From assembly GCA_949498985.1 (NCBI GenBank), contig CATECQ010000061.1, positions 1 to 64,000 on the forward strand: a stretch of 64,000 nucleotides of DNA, given 5' to 3'. The notes beneath the pieces are model-generated. The model was not told the DNA's origin. It saw nothing but the letters and a program-made list of their open reading frames with translations, and made no database searches. Source of the DNA: Glaciecola sp. HTCC2999. GTDB taxonomy: Bacteria > Pseudomonadota > Gammaproteobacteria > Enterobacterales > Alteromonadaceae. The position numbers and the translations under genes are program-made. Positions 9,447 to 19,817 of this stretch are shown in pieces; within the stretch, counting starts at the first letter, position 1; each line of letters begins with the position of its first letter.

Positions 9447-10385
9447 ATGAAAGTAGCTGTCTTAGGCGCTGCTGGCGGTATCGGCCAAGCATTATCTTTA
9501 TTATTAAAAACACAATTACCTGCAGGTAGTGAGTTAGCATTATATGATGTTGCTCCTGTCGTTCCTGGTGTTGCTGTTGATTTAAGCCACATCCCTACTG
9601 CCGTTGCAGTAACTGGCCATGGTAAAGATGACCTCGCAGAGGCGCTAACAGGATGTGATATCGTGTTAATTCCTGCTGGTGTGCCTCGTAAGCCTGGTAT
9701 GGACCGTTCTGATTTATTTAATATCAATGCGGGAATCGTTAAGAATCTAATTGAAGGTGTGGCTGACAATTGTCCAAATGCATGTGTTGGTATTATTACC
9801 AACCCAGTCAACACAACCGTTGCCATTGCTGCTGAAACACTAAAAGCCAAAGGTGTTTACGATAAGAACAAATTGTTCGGTGTGACGACGTTGGATGTGA
9901 TCCGTGCAGAAGCATTTGTTGCTGAGCTTAAAGGCTTAAATGTTGCAGAAACTCATGTTCCGGTTATTGGCGGTCATTCAGGTACCACTATTTTACCATT
10001 ATTATCACAGGTAGAAGGCGTGAGTTTCACGGATGAGGAAATTGCAAGTTTAACTACCCGTATCCAAAATGCTGGAACAGAGGTTGTTGAAGCGAAAGCT
10101 GGCGGTGGTTCTGCTACTTTATCTATGGGTCAAGCGGCAGCGCGTTTCTGCTTATCTTTAGTAGATGCAATGCAAGGTGCTGATGTTGTTGAATATACCT
10201 ATGTTCAAGTAGATGGTTCTGACGATGCTGCTTTCTTTTCACACCCAGTTCGCTTAGGTAAGAATGGTGTGGAAGAAATCTTATCATATGGTGAGTTAAG
10301 CGCATTCGAAGAGAAAGCCAAAGCTGATATGCTAGAGGGTTTACGAGGTGATATTCAACTTGGTGTGGATTTCGTAAACGCATAA
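9447..10385 (+). CDS. mdh: NAD-dependent malate dehydrogenase
   Basis: This enzyme interconverts malate and oxaloacetate with NAD in the TCA cycle. The NAD-binding glycine motif GAAGGIG is at residues 7-13. Substrate-binding arginines R81 and R87 lie in [10 protein letters not shown] and R153 in LDVIRAE. The catalytic pair is D150 and H177, the latter in [10 protein letters not shown]. The 312-residue length matches the E. coli enzyme. An AGGAG ribosome site lies 5-6 bases before the ATG. The next gene, facing it, is ppc, which makes oxaloacetate from PEP. Confidence 0.97.
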   Translation: MKVAVLGAAGGIGQALSLLLKTQLPAGSELALYDVAPVVPGVAVDLSHIPTAVAVTGHGKDDLAEALTGCDIVLIPAGVPRKPGMDRSDLFNINAGIVKNLIEGVADNCPNACVGIITNPVNTTVAIAAETLKAKGVYDKNKLFGVTTLDVIRAEAFVAELKGLNVAETHVPVIGGHSGTTILPLLSQVEGVSFTDEEIASLTTRIQNAGTEVVEAKAGGGSATLSMGQAAARFCLSLVDAMQGADVVEYTYVQVDGSDDAAFFSHPVRLGKNGVEEILSYGELSAFEEKAKADMLEGLRGDIQLGVDFVNA

Positions 10386-10406
10386 GCGCAAGTTTGATAT
10401 ATATTT

Positions 10407-10448
10407 AAATGCCGCTATATTGAGTGTATCAATATGAGCGGCATTTTT
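10407..10448 (+). terminator. Rho-independent terminator after mdh
   Basis: A long hairpin pairs AAATGCCGCT-ATATTGA (10407-10423) with TCAATAT-AGCGGCATTT (10429-10446), with one unpaired base in the right arm. A T-run follows. It separates mdh from the convergent ppc. Confidence 0.9.
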
Positions 10449-10479
10449 ATATTTGGACTTATCGACCTGTCATCAACAT

Positions 10480-13116
10480 TTAACCCGTATTACGCATACC
10501 AATAGCGATACCCGTAATCGTTACCATCATTGCTTTTTCTAAGGCACTTAAATCTTGTTCATTTTCATGTTGTCGGATCCGTTTCAGTAACTCAATTTGA
10601 AGATAATGAAGGGGTTGTAAGTAATCTGCTCGAATGTGCATGGAGTTTAAACCTTGTGGATCATCTTGCATTAGGTTCGTCTTTTGAGTGATTTCTAATA
10701 AATCCATACGGCTTTGTTGCAATTCGTAACGAAGTGATTCACCAAAATGTTTCAACTCATCTTCTACTAACGCATCATCGTAAGCTTTAGCAATATTAAC
10801 GTCGGCTTTAGCAAATACCATGTCAAGCATCGATAAACGCGATTGAAAAAATGGCCACTGTGCAATCATTTCATCAATCGTTTCAGGTTCCTTTTGATAC
10901 GTTTTCATAACCGCACGCATTACCCCCAACCATGCAGGTAATACCAATCGAGTTTGGGCCCACGCAAATATCCAAGGGATAGCTCGCAGGCTCTCCACGC
11001 CACCGTGTGGATTTCGTTTAGCTGGGCGTGAGCCTAATGGCAACTTCCCAAGCTCTTGTTCGGGAGTCGCTTGCCTAAAGTACGGAACAAAGTCAGGATC
11101 AACACGGACAACGTGACGATAATTATCCCGTCCTTGAGCCGCCATTTCATCCAATACATCGCGCCATTTGAGTTTAGGAGCCGGTGGCGGAAACAATTTA
11201 GCTTCAATAATCGCACTGGCATAGATCCCTAAACTGCGCTTGGCAAGTGCTGGCATACCAAATTTATACCGAATGGTTTCACCTTGTTCCGTTACCCGGA
11301 AACCACCGTCGAGTGAACCTGGAGGTTGAGATAAAATGGCAGAGTGTGCGGGTAATCCTCCTCGACCAATGGTTCCGCCACGACCATGGAATAATGTCAG
11401 GGCTGTTTTATATTGATTACAAATTGAAACTAAGGCTTCTTGAGCGGTATATTGCGCCCATCCTGCAGCGAGTGCACCAGCATCTTTAGCAGAGTCAGAA
11501 TACCCAATCATAATATGTTGACCGTCTTCAAGACCATTACGATAACTGTCGATATTCAATAATTGTTGAATAACTGCGGGTGAGTGATTTAAATCATCTA
11601 ATGTTTCAAATAGGGGGGCAACAGACATAGGCCATGTGACTTTGCATTGCTGTAGTAAGAGTTGAACAGCTAGGACATCCGATGCATAACTTGCCATTGA
11701 GATAATATAAATACCAAATGCATTACGATTATTGGCTGCAATAGTGCGACAGGTGGCTAATACTTCTTGAACGTCTGCACTGGGCTGCCAATCAGTTTGC
11801 CAATCATTAGGTAATAAGGGACGTTTTGAACCTAGTTCTTTGGTTAAAAATGTAATTTTTTCTGTTTCGCTCCAATTATGATAATTACCCATGGATAAAT
11901 AATCACAAATCTCAGCGATTGCATCTGCATGACGACCTGAATCTTGGCGAATATCCAGTTTCAATAAATAGATCCCGAAACAATGCGCGCGACGGATAGT
12001 ATTGAGGAGCTCACCTTTAGCAGTTTGTTCCATGCCAGAATTAACTAAAGAGCGATAACATTGCATTAATGGTGTGAGGAGTGCTTCTTGTGAGTTGACC
12101 CATTGGCTTTCATCATATAAACGACCATTGAGTAAATTATCAATACCTTCTTTCGTTGCACGCAAACGTTTAACTAGGGGCTTTAATAATGCACGATAAG
12201 GTTCAGCCGAATTACCCACTAATTTGCGAACATGTTCATCGCATTTCCCCATGGATAATTCAACTTGTAATGCACTAATATCTTTAGCAAAAAGTTTTGC
12301 TGCACGGCGTCGAGCAAGATGCAGGACTGTTTGGGTGACTGTTGATGTGACGAATGGATTTCCATCACGGTCACCTCCCATCCAAGAACTGATCTGAACA
12401 GGTTGAGCATCTATTGGGAGTTTAATATTGTATTCTTGTTGGAGTTTCAGATCCAAATCCCGCATGAAATCAGGGATTGCATCCCACAGTGAGTTTTCAA
12501 TAACCGAGAACCCCCATGTTGCCTCATCAACAGGAGTTGGACGTCGGTCACGAATCTCTTCTGTATGCCAAGATTGTTCTACTAGATCTGCTATCCGCTC
12601 GATTAATTTTAATTTTTGCGCAGGATGTAAATGATCATTATGCTGTTGGCGTAAACATTCAGCTAACGCGGTATGCTTATGGATCATTGTACGACGAGTG
12701 ACTTCTGTAGGATGTGCCGTTAAGACTAAATCAATATGTAGATCATTAACCGCTTCATAAATGGCTTCTGGAGATTGACCTGCTTTACGCAAGTGTTCAA
12801 ATAACACCTCAACAGAATCATCAAGTTGCTTAGCGCTATTAAATTCTTGCTCGGCGATATTCGCAAGGTTTAAAAATTGCGCAAATGCACGCGCTACGAC
12901 GAGTAAACTATCTGTACTCATTTCATGGAATAATGACTGTAAAGCGACGTTAGCTTGACTATCGCCTTTGTGACCAGCGCGGCCATTAAGACGAATGGCC
13001 TCGATTTTATCCAACCATTCTTGACCGAGTTCGTGTTTAATTGTTTTTCCTAATAACTCACCAAGATCTTTTACGGTATGTTTGAGTTGCGCTTCAATAT
13101 GCGAAGAGTCTGGCAT
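10480..13116 (-). CDS. ppc: Phosphoenolpyruvate carboxylase
   Basis: This anaplerotic enzyme makes oxaloacetate from PEP and bicarbonate. At 878 residues it is the normal bacterial size. The catalytic histidine H135 lies in VLTAHPTEVTRRT. The second active-site block GYSDSAKDAGALAAGWAQ lies about residue 550, and the PEP-binding loop FHGRGGTIGRGG about residue 585. The C-terminus is MRNTG, the conserved end that lines the allosteric site. It is transcribed alone, convergent with mdh and divergent from fklB. Confidence 0.97.
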   Translation of the reverse strand: MPDSSHIEAQLKHTVKDLGELLGKTIKHELGQEWLDKIEAIRLNGRAGHKGDSQANVALQSLFHEMSTDSLLVVARAFAQFLNLANIAEQEFNSAKQLDDSVEVLFEHLRKAGQSPEAIYEAVNDLHIDLVLTAHPTEVTRRTMIHKHTALAECLRQQHNDHLHPAQKLKLIERIADLVEQSWHTEEIRDRRPTPVDEATWGFSVIENSLWDAIPDFMRDLDLKLQQEYNIKLPIDAQPVQISSWMGGDRDGNPFVTSTVTQTVLHLARRRAAKLFAKDISALQVELSMGKCDEHVRKLVGNSAEPYRALLKPLVKRLRATKEGIDNLLNGRLYDESQWVNSQEALLTPLMQCYRSLVNSGMEQTAKGELLNTIRRAHCFGIYLLKLDIRQDSGRHADAIAEICDYLSMGNYHNWSETEKITFLTKELGSKRPLLPNDWQTDWQPSADVQEVLATCRTIAANNRNAFGIYIISMASYASDVLAVQLLLQQCKVTWPMSVAPLFETLDDLNHSPAVIQQLLNIDSYRNGLEDGQHIMIGYSDSAKDAGALAAGWAQYTAQEALVSICNQYKTALTLFHGRGGTIGRGGLPAHSAILSQPPGSLDGGFRVTEQGETIRYKFGMPALAKRSLGIYASAIIEAKLFPPPAPKLKWRDVLDEMAAQGRDNYRHVVRVDPDFVPYFRQATPEQELGKLPLGSRPAKRNPHGGVESLRAIPWIFAWAQTRLVLPAWLGVMRAVMKTYQKEPETIDEMIAQWPFFQSRLSMLDMVFAKADVNIAKAYDDALVEDELKHFGESLRYELQQSRMDLLEITQKTNLMQDDPQGLNSMHIRADYLQPLHYLQIELLKRIRQHENEQDLSALEKAMMVTITGIAIGMRNTG

Positions 13117-13227
13117 CAGTCATGTTTCCTATTATTTGTAATAAATATGTCTAATATAACCTTACGAAATTTTACTTCAGCTGTCTAAAGCAAAGTGTCA
13201 TAAGATATAAAAATTACCCTACATTTA

Positions 13228-13236
13228 TGCTATGAT
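13228..13236 (+). promoter_or_regulatory. Extended -10 promoter for fklB
   Basis: TGC directly precedes TATGAT (13231-13236), forming an extended -10 element 64 bases before the fklB start. No good -35 is present, which is tolerated by extended -10 promoters. Confidence 0.45.
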
Positions 13237-13299
13237 CACGTTTTTAAGGTTCTGCAAGTGTTATCTCGTAGGCCGAACATTTAACCTGCAGGAGTAAAC

Positions 13300-13917
13300 A
13301 TGGCAGATTTAACGACTATTGAAAGTCAAGCAAGTTACGGTATTGGTTTCCAAATGGGCCAGCAATTACAATCTAACCCATTTGATGGCTTGGCGCTTGA
13401 CGCGGTAATCAATGGTTTACAGGACGCTTTTGGCGGACAAGCCAGTGCTGTTGATAATGAAGCGTTAGGGGCAGCATTCAGCGAAATTCATAAACGTATG
13501 GAAGCTGAAAAAGCCAAAGAATTTGAAGGTGTGATTGCTGAGGCACAAGCTTACCTAGCGAAAAATGCCGAACGCGCTGAAGTGAACGTGACTGAATCGG
13601 GCCTACAATATGAAGTGATTAATTCTGGTGATGGTGATAAACCAACAGCGGCTTCTACAGTCCGTGTTGATTATCACGGTACCTTAATTAACGGTGATGT
13701 ATTTGATTCATCTTATGACCGTGGCCAACCAGCTGAATTTCCAGTAGGTGGCGTTATTAAAGGTTGGACCGAAGCTTTACAGCTTATGTCAGTAGGTGAT
13801 AAGTGGCGTTTAACCGTACCTTATGACTTAGCGTACGGAGAACAAGGTGCTGGCGGTGCAATTAAACCATACAGCACGTTAGTCTTTGATGTTGAGCTTC
13901 ACGCGATCATCGACTAA
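13300..13917 (+). CDS. fklB: FKBP-type peptidyl-prolyl isomerase (FklB/FKBP22-like)
   Basis: This is a proline isomerase and chaperone of 205 residues. The N-terminal half (about 1-95) is the alpha-helical dimerisation domain, starting ASYGIGFQMGQQL. The C-terminal half (about 110-204) is the FKBP domain, with VDYHGTLINGDVFDSSYDRGQPAEFPVGGVIKGW and the PYDLAYGE segment. The protein has no signal peptide, so it is cytoplasmic like FklB and unlike the periplasmic FkpA. A CAGGAG ribosome site precedes the ATG. A terminator follows at 13994. Confidence 0.93.
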   Translation: MADLTTIESQASYGIGFQMGQQLQSNPFDGLALDAVINGLQDAFGGQASAVDNEALGAAFSEIHKRMEAEKAKEFEGVIAEAQAYLAKNAERAEVNVTESGLQYEVINSGDGDKPTAASTVRVDYHGTLINGDVFDSSYDRGQPAEFPVGGVIKGWTEALQLMSVGDKWRLTVPYDLAYGEQGAGGAIKPYSTLVFDVELHAIID

Positions 13918-13993
13918 GACATGTAAAGTTCGCTTTTACTGCGAGGTCATTTATTACATGCTAAATGGCACAGTAAATTGAGCGATAAATTAT

Positions 13994-14029
13994 GGGGTAT
14001 CAGTATTTTTACTGGTAGCCCCTTTTTTT
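13994..14029 (+). terminator. Rho-independent terminator after fklB
   Basis: GGGG and AGTA on the left pair with TACT and CCCC on the right around a T-rich loop, with small internal mismatches, followed by seven T residues. Confidence 0.8.
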
Positions 14030-14112
14030 GCCTAGATGAAACTGATTTGACCAGTTGACTGGGCGCTGAGGTTTACAATGTGCCCAATTAAATTGGTAAA
14101 GGAAATATTGGA

Positions 14113-15300
14113 ATGGTCATCTCGCCAAAAGTACGTGGGTTTATCTGTACTAATGCACACCCGGTAGGCTGTGCTAAAAGTGTTGAAAATCAAATTGCGT
14201 ATGTCAAAGCTCAAGATTTATCTACAAATACGGCTGATGCGCCTAAAAACGTTTTAGTTATCGGCTGTTCAACCGGTTATGGTTTAGCATCACGTATTAC
14301 TGCAAGTTTTGGATATGGCGCGAATACCGTGGGTGTGTGTTTTGAAAAAGCCCCGACCGAACGTAAAACAGGCACGGCTGGCTGGTATAATACTGCTGCA
14401 TTTCACGCCCAAGCCAAAGTCGCAGGTATTCAAGCACATACCTTAAATGGTGATGCGTTTAGTAATGAATTAAAAGCCCAAACGATTGAAACGTTAAAAA
14501 ATACAATTGGTAAAGTGGATTTGATAGTTTATTCATTGGCTTCCCCGCGTCGAACTGATCCGCAAACTGGTGAAGTGTTTAAATCTACCCTTAAGCCTGT
14601 GGGTCAAGCCTACGAAACTAAAACTTATGATACGGACAAAGATCTTATTCATACCGTTGCTTTGGAACCGGCTTCTCAAGATGAAATTGATCACACCATT
14701 AAAGTGATGGGCGGTGAAGATTGGGAATTATGGATTAAAGCATTAGCCGAAGCCGATTTATTAGCGGAAGGCGCTAAAACGACAGCATATACATATATCG
14801 GTAAAAAATTAACCTGGCCAATCTACGGCTCTGCAACAATTGGTAAAGCAAAAGAAGACTTAGATCGTGCAGCGACTTCTATCAATTCTTTGTATGCTGA
14901 ATTGAATGTTGATGCTCATGTATCTTCGCTTAAAGCTTTAGTCACCCAAGCAAGTTCAGCCATTCCTGTAATGCCTTTGTACATTTCTTTAATTTATAAA
15001 GTTATGAAAGAAGAAGGGACGCATGAAGGTTGTATTGAGCAAATCGTAGGATTATTTACTGAGTGTTTATATAGTGGCGACGCGATATTAGATGAAATGA
15101 ATCGTTATCGTATGGATGGAAAAGAAACTAATGATGCAACACAGACAAAAATTGAGATGTTATGGCATCAAGTTACTCAAGAAAACTTCCACGAATTAAG
15201 TGATTATGCCGGTTATAATGCAGATTTCTTAAACTTATTTGGATTTGGTATTCATGGGGTCGACTATGAGGCCGACGTGGATCCACAGGTTGGATGGTAG
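14113..15300 (+). CDS. fabV: Trans-2-enoyl-ACP/CoA reductase FabV
   Basis: This is an NADH-dependent enoyl reductase for the last step of fatty-acid elongation, 395 residues as expected for FabV. The N-terminus MVISPKVRGFICTNAHPVGC is diagnostic of the family. The Rossmann motif is VLVIGCSTGYGLASRI. The catalytic region around residue 230-250 contains YTYIGKKLTWPIYG and TIGKAKEDLD with the tyrosine and lysine spacing of FabV. The C-terminal FGFGIHGVDYEADVD is also characteristic. FabV enzymes are known to be less sensitive to triclosan than FabI. It appears monocistronic, with a terminator behind. Confidence 0.95.
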   Translation: MVISPKVRGFICTNAHPVGCAKSVENQIAYVKAQDLSTNTADAPKNVLVIGCSTGYGLASRITASFGYGANTVGVCFEKAPTERKTGTAGWYNTAAFHAQAKVAGIQAHTLNGDAFSNELKAQTIETLKNTIGKVDLIVYSLASPRRTDPQTGEVFKSTLKPVGQAYETKTYDTDKDLIHTVALEPASQDEIDHTIKVMGGEDWELWIKALAEADLLAEGAKTTAYTYIGKKLTWPIYGSATIGKAKEDLDRAATSINSLYAELNVDAHVSSLKALVTQASSAIPVMPLYISLIYKVMKEEGTHEGCIEQIVGLFTECLYSGDAILDEMNRYRMDGKETNDATQTKIEMLWHQVTQENFHELSDYAGYNADFLNLFGFGIHGVDYEADVDPQVGW

Positions 15301-15349
15301 TCAAAATGTCGACCCAATACTAAAGTGTAACTAAAAGATCGAGATCTTG

Positions 15350-15378
15350 AATAAACCGCCTAAATGGCGGTTTATTTC
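15350..15378 (+). terminator. Rho-independent terminator after fabV
   Basis: The perfect arms AATAAACCGCC and GGCGGTTTATT enclose a five-base loop, with T residues following. It lies 50 bases beyond the fabV stop. Confidence 0.85.
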
Positions 15379-15508
15379 CTTATACATCAGGCTTATATGA
15401 TGTTTAACACCTGTCACTGGCATCAAAATTGAACATACCAAAATTAGATTTCTTTAAAACTCCTAAACAATCTTCTGATAGACAATAGATTAACGTTGTA
15501 ATTTCCTT

Positions 15509-15514
15509 TATAAT
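15509..15514 (+). promoter_or_regulatory. Candidate -10 of the nqr promoter
   Basis: A perfect TATAAT lies at 15509-15514, but the -35 region is poor. Transcription from here would give a leader of about 335 bases before nqrA, including all of the hairpins described for 15541-15831. Nothing else in the fabV-nqrA spacer looks like a better promoter. Confidence 0.4.
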
Positions 15515-15540
15515 CCGTGCGCTTAAATGACATTTGTCTC

Positions 15541-15831
15541 AGGTGAACTTCACCTCAGTATGGGTAAGATAGATGCCATTATTTAGAAATCTGCTACAAA
15601 AAAGTAAGTCTCATACTTACTAACAACAATAATATTCAAGCAGCAAGATATTAATGCACCATTTTGATACCGGTGGCATTAAGCAAGATGATGGGATTGA
15701 CGCAGAATATTACCAGTCAATTAAGTGTTAATTCGCTTAACCGCGTGAACAATTTAAAACTAGTGAGACTGATTAGCCAAGTCATTCGATGCCTGTAGCG
15801 GTATTGGGTAAGTATGTTTTGGCTAATCAGT
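15541..15831 (+). other. Hairpin-rich leader upstream of nqrA
   Basis: This stretch holds no convincing gene but several inverted repeats. AGGTGAA/TTCACCT (15541-15555) has a single-base centre. AGTAAGT/ACTTACT (15603-15621) has a five-base loop. AATGCACC pairs with GGTGGCATT (15653-15680) with one bulge. ACTGATTAGCCAA pairs perfectly with TTGGCTAATCAGT (15768-15780 with 15819-15831) around a 38-base loop that has its own short stem. The last hairpin ends 26 bases before the nqrA ATG. A 25-codon open frame (15654-15731) lies inside, with no good ribosome site. The function is unknown; an RNA regulator or protein-binding leader is possible. Confidence 0.45.
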
Positions 15832-15857
15832 ATCTAAACAGAGTAGTGTAATTGCTT

Positions 15858-17201
15858 ATGTTAAATAAAATAAAGAAAGGGCTAGACCTTCCTATTTCAG
15901 GCGCACCGGAGCAACAGATTCAATCTGGAAATGTTGTTACTCAAGTGGCTGTTTTGGGTGAGGAATATATTGGCATGCGTCCAACAATGCATGTCCAAGT
16001 CGGTGATTCAGTGAAACAAGGCCAAGTACTTTTTGAAGATAAAAAGAATCTTGGTGTGAAATTTACTGCACCTGCATCAGGTCAAATCACTGCGGTTAAT
16101 CGTGGTGCCAAACGTGTTTTACAGTCAGTGGTGATTGACGTCGCCGGTGACGAGAAAGAAACGTTTGAAAAATTTGCAGCTGACAAATTATCAGGTGTTG
16201 CGCGAGAACAGGTACAATCTCAGCTAGTAGACTCTGGTCTATGGACTGCATTACGTACTCGTCCGTTTAGTAAAATCCCTGAAATTGGCAGTGTACCCAA
16301 TTCAATTTTTGTTTCTGCAATGGATACCAATCCATTAGCAGCTGATCCATCTGTGATTATTGCTGCTCGAAATGATGATTTTGTTAACGGTTTAAATGTC
16401 TTAACTAATCTCACCGATGGTAAGTTATTTGTGACTAAGGCTCCTGGAGCGACGGTCAATACGGGTAATGCTAAAGTTGATGTGCATGAGTTTGCAGGCC
16501 CACACCCAGCTGGCCTAGTTGGGACTCACATTCATACGCTTGATCCAGTTGGACCGAGTAAGAAAGTATGGCATATCAACTATCAAGACGTAATTGCAGT
16601 TGGTGCATTATTTACGACCGGCGAGATTGATAATTCACGTGTCGTCGCGATTGGTGGCCCAGTAGCGAAAAAGCCTCGATTAGTGACTACTATTTTAGGT
16701 GCATCTTTAGAGCAGTTAGTGGCAAATGAGAGCACTGAGGAATCTGTTCGTGTGATTTCAGGCTCAGTGCTAAACGGTACCCGTGCAAGCGGTCCTAATG
16801 CATACCTTGGACGTTATCATGTTCAAGTCTCTTTAATTAAAGAAGACAAAGAAAAGAAACTGTTTGGTTGGATTATGCCTGGTAGTAACCAACATTCAAT
16901 TACTCGTGCTTATTTAGGTCACCTAAATACCAAGCGTTTATTTGATATGACTTCAACAACTAATGGTTCTGACCGTTCTATGGTACCAATTGGTAACTAC
17001 GAGCGTATTATGCCGTTAGATGTATTACCAACTTTATTATTACGTGACATCATTTCCGGTGACACTGATGGCGCTCAAACGCTGGGTGCTCTGGAACTGG
17101 ATGAAGAAGATTTGGCTTTATGTTCATATGTTTGCCCAGGCAAATATAACTATGGTCCAATTTTACGTGATTGTTTAACTAAAATTGAACAAGAGGGTTA
17201 A
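15858..17201 (+). CDS. nqrA: Na+-translocating NADH:quinone oxidoreductase subunit A
   Basis: This is the peripheral cytoplasmic subunit of the sodium-pumping complex Na+-NQR. The N-terminus [19 protein letters not shown] and the conserved [18 protein letters not shown] block near residue 210 identify it. The C-terminal [32 protein letters not shown] is also typical. The ATG at 15858 is preferred over a TTG six bases earlier because it gives the family N-terminus. The ribosome site is weak (GAGTAG), which may matter given the folded leader. nqrB follows after 3 bases. Confidence 0.96.
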   Translation: MLNKIKKGLDLPISGAPEQQIQSGNVVTQVAVLGEEYIGMRPTMHVQVGDSVKQGQVLFEDKKNLGVKFTAPASGQITAVNRGAKRVLQSVVIDVAGDEKETFEKFAADKLSGVAREQVQSQLVDSGLWTALRTRPFSKIPEIGSVPNSIFVSAMDTNPLAADPSVIIAARNDDFVNGLNVLTNLTDGKLFVTKAPGATVNTGNAKVDVHEFAGPHPAGLVGTHIHTLDPVGPSKKVWHINYQDVIAVGALFTTGEIDNSRVVAIGGPVAKKPRLVTTILGASLEQLVANESTEESVRVISGSVLNGTRASGPNAYLGRYHVQVSLIKEDKEKKLFGWIMPGSNQHSITRAYLGHLNTKRLFDMTSTTNGSDRSMVPIGNYERIMPLDVLPTLLLRDIISGDTDGAQTLGALELDEEDLALCSYVCPGKYNYGPILRDCLTKIEQEG

Positions 17202-17204
17202 GAA

Positions 17205-18413
17205 ATGGGTTTAAAAGCATTTTTAGAAAAAATCGAGCCGGATTTTGAGCCAGGCGGTAAACATGAAAAGTTCTACGCGTTGTATGAAGCCGCGGCGACA
17301 ATTTTCTATACTCCAGGTAAAGTTAACCCGTCTTCAACTCACGTTAAAGACAGCATCGATTTAAAACGTATTATGATTATGGTGTGGATGGCAACATTCC
17401 CAGCCATGTTTTATGGTATGTACAATATTGGTGCCCAAGCACATGAAGCGATTTTAGCTGGCGCGGGTACGTTACCAGACATGTGGCAAGCCGCATTGTT
17501 TACTGCATTGGGTGGTTCGTTAGGCACTGCTGATGTGGGTGGTTTATCATTATTCTTCTATGGGGCGTGTTTCTTCCTACCTATCTATGCAACGACGTTC
17601 GTTGTTGGGGGGTTCTGGGAAGTATTATTTGCATCCGTAAGAAAGCACGAAGTGAATGAAGGTTTCTTCGTCACCTCGGTGCTCTTTGCATTAACTTTAC
17701 CAGCAACGATTCCGCTGTGGCAAGTGGCTTTAGGGATTACGTTTGGTGTTGTCATCGCTAAGGAAGTTTTCGGTGGTACTGGTCGTAATTTCTTAAATCC
17801 AGCATTATCAGGTCGTGCATTCTTATACTTCGCTTACCCTGCAAATATGTCAGGTGACCAAGTATGGGTAGCCGCGGATGGTTATTCAGGTGCTACATGG
17901 TTATCTCAAGCTGCCATCGGGAACATGGATTATAGTAACATGTCTCTGTGGTTGGATTCCTTCTTCGGTAACATTCCAGGTTCTGCTGGTGAAGTATCGA
18001 CACTCGCGATTATGCTCGGTGGTCTATTTATTATTTACTTGCGAATAGCAAGCTGGCGTATTGTTTTAGGTGGCATTTTAGGTGTCGTTTTCTTATCAAG
18101 CTTACTCAATATAATTGGTAGTGATACAAATTCTATGATGGCAATGCCTTGGTATTGGCACATGGTTATTGGTGGTATGGCATTTGGTTTATTCTTTATG
18201 GCGACTGACCCTGTATCAGCTTCATTTACAAACAGTGGGAAATGGGCATATGGCTTCTTTATCGGGTTCATGACCGTCGTAGTACGTGTTCTAAACCCTG
18301 CGTTCCCAGAAGGTATTATGCTTGCCATTTTATTTGCCAACTTGTGGGCGCCGTTATTCGATTATTTCGTCGCACAAAGCAATATTAAGCGGAGGGTCGC
18401 TCGTGTCGGCTAA
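17205..18413 (+). CDS. nqrB: Na+-NQR subunit B
   Basis: This is an integral membrane subunit carrying covalent FMN and riboflavin, part of the sodium channel. Its 402 residues include about ten membrane segments. The flavinylation motif DGYSGAT is visible, with the acceptor threonine at about residue 231, the target of the ApbE flavin transferase encoded downstream. [20 protein letters not shown] and [16 protein letters not shown] are conserved NqrB/RnfD segments. Its stop overlaps the start of nqrC by 11 bases, indicating translational coupling. Confidence 0.97.
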   Translation: MGLKAFLEKIEPDFEPGGKHEKFYALYEAAATIFYTPGKVNPSSTHVKDSIDLKRIMIMVWMATFPAMFYGMYNIGAQAHEAILAGAGTLPDMWQAALFTALGGSLGTADVGGLSLFFYGACFFLPIYATTFVVGGFWEVLFASVRKHEVNEGFFVTSVLFALTLPATIPLWQVALGITFGVVIAKEVFGGTGRNFLNPALSGRAFLYFAYPANMSGDQVWVAADGYSGATWLSQAAIGNMDYSNMSLWLDSFFGNIPGSAGEVSTLAIMLGGLFIIYLRIASWRIVLGGILGVVFLSSLLNIIGSDTNSMMAMPWYWHMVIGGMAFGLFFMATDPVSASFTNSGKWAYGFFIGFMTVVVRVLNPAFPEGIMLAILFANLWAPLFDYFVAQSNIKRRVARVG

Positions 18414-19173
18414 AAAAGAAACCTTAGGAAAAACAGTCGGCGTTGTACTGGCTGTTTGTTTAGTATGTTCAATCATTGTATCTGGTGCATCAGTAGGCTT
18501 ACGAGCTCAACAGAACACCAATGCTGCATTGGATAAAAAATCAAATATATTAACTGCAGCTGGCTTATTAGAGCAGGCTGGTACGGACATTACAGGTACT
18601 TATTCAAAATTTGTTGAAGAACGTTTTGTAGATTTAAGTACTGGAGAATATGTTGACAATCCTGCACAAGGGACTGGTAAGGCATATGATATGTACGGTA
18701 AAGTTTCTAAAGCAAAAGATACCAGCTCTTCAGTTGAAGAGAATGTGGGTTTCTCTCGTCGTGCTAACATCGCCAATATTTATCATATTAAAGATGAAGC
18801 AGGTAATGTGTCTCGTGTGATTTTACCGATACACGGAAGCGGGCTGTGGGATTTAATGTATGGTTTCTTGGCGCTTGATGCCGATGGAAATACTATTCGT
18901 GAGCTAGTGTATTACCAACATAAGGAAACGCCAGGGTTAGGAGGCGAGATCCAGAATCCAGCTTGGCAAGCACTGTGGAATGGTAAGCAATTATTTGCAG
19001 ATGGCGAAGTGGCTATTCAAGTGAAAAAGCAAGCAGGTAAAGATGACCCTTATGCGGTTGATGCTTTATCAGGCGCAACACTTACGAGTAACGGCGTACA
19101 AAATACATTGTCTTATTGGGCAGGTGAGAATGGCTTTGGTCCATACTTACAGCGCCAAGCATGGAAATCATAG
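18403..19173 (+). CDS. nqrC: Na+-NQR subunit C
   Basis: This membrane-anchored periplasmic subunit carries covalent FMN. The start is set at the GTG 18403, since GGAGGG lies 6 bases upstream and the protein then begins [17 protein letters not shown] with the normal single membrane anchor. Starting at the ATG at 18322 would add 27 residues translated out of frame from nqrB. The flavinylation motif [10 protein letters not shown] places FMN on about T226. Its length of 256 residues matches the family. Confidence 0.95.
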   Translation: MSAKKETLGKTVGVVLAVCLVCSIIVSGASVGLRAQQNTNAALDKKSNILTAAGLLEQAGTDITGTYSKFVEERFVDLSTGEYVDNPAQGTGKAYDMYGKVSKAKDTSSSVEENVGFSRRANIANIYHIKDEAGNVSRVILPIHGSGLWDLMYGFLALDADGNTIRELVYYQHKETPGLGGEIQNPAWQALWNGKQLFADGEVAIQVKKQAGKDDPYAVDALSGATLTSNGVQNTLSYWAGENGFGPYLQRQAWKS

Positions 19174-19182
19174 GGGGCTATC

Positions 19183-19815
19183 ATGGCTGATATAAAAGAA
19201 ATGAAAAAAGCCCTCACGGGTCCAATCGTTGATTCAAACCCAATTGCATTACACGTACTCGGTATTTGTTCTGCGTTGGCAATCACTACTAAATTAGAAA
19301 CTGCCTTAGTTATGTCCTTAGCATTAACGACAGTGACTGCTTTTTCTAACTTATTTATCTCACTTATTCGCAATCAGATCCCTTCGAGTGTGCGTATCAT
19401 CATTCAAATGACGATTATTGCATCTTTAGTTATCGTTGTTGACCAAGTGTTAAAAGCTTATTCATATGAAATATCGAAACAACTATCGGTATTTGTTGGA
19501 TTAATTATTACCAACTGTATCGTAATGGGTCGTGCAGAGGCCTATGCAATGAAGTCACCGCCTATGATGAGTTTCTTAGACGGGATTGGTAATGGATTAG
19601 GATATTCATTCATCTTAATCGTTATCGGTACCATTAAGGAACTGTTTGGTTTTGGTACGATTCTGGGTTTTGAAATTTTGCCACTCGTTACAAATGGCGG
19701 TTGGTATCAAGGTAATGGACTATTGATTCTACCATTCAGTTCATTCTTCTTAATTGGCGGTATGATTTGGTTTATCCGTACCATTCGTCCAGAACAAGTT
19801 GAGCCTAAGGATTAA
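19183..19815 (+). CDS. nqrD: Na+-NQR subunit D
   Basis: This is an integral membrane subunit of 210 residues with six predicted helices. Conserved features include [22 protein letters not shown], where the cysteine of [11 protein letters not shown] is one ligand of the intramembrane iron centre shared with NqrE. It starts 9 bases after nqrC with a GGGGG-type ribosome site and is followed by nqrE after 2 bases. Confidence 0.96.
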   Translation: MADIKEMKKALTGPIVDSNPIALHVLGICSALAITTKLETALVMSLALTTVTAFSNLFISLIRNQIPSSVRIIIQMTIIASLVIVVDQVLKAYSYEISKQLSVFVGLIITNCIVMGRAEAYAMKSPPMMSFLDGIGNGLGYSFILIVIGTIKELFGFGTILGFEILPLVTNGGWYQGNGLLILPFSSFFLIGGMIWFIRTIRPEQVEPKD

Positions 19816-19817
19816 TC

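Noticed and set aside
9434-9850. 138-codon frame antisense to mdh
   Set aside because: It is the shadow of a strongly conserved gene and its residue pattern looks like low-complexity reverse translation.
13948-13990. Sigma-54 promoter at TGGCACAG after fklB
   Set aside because: The GG is not followed by GC at the required 10-base spacing.
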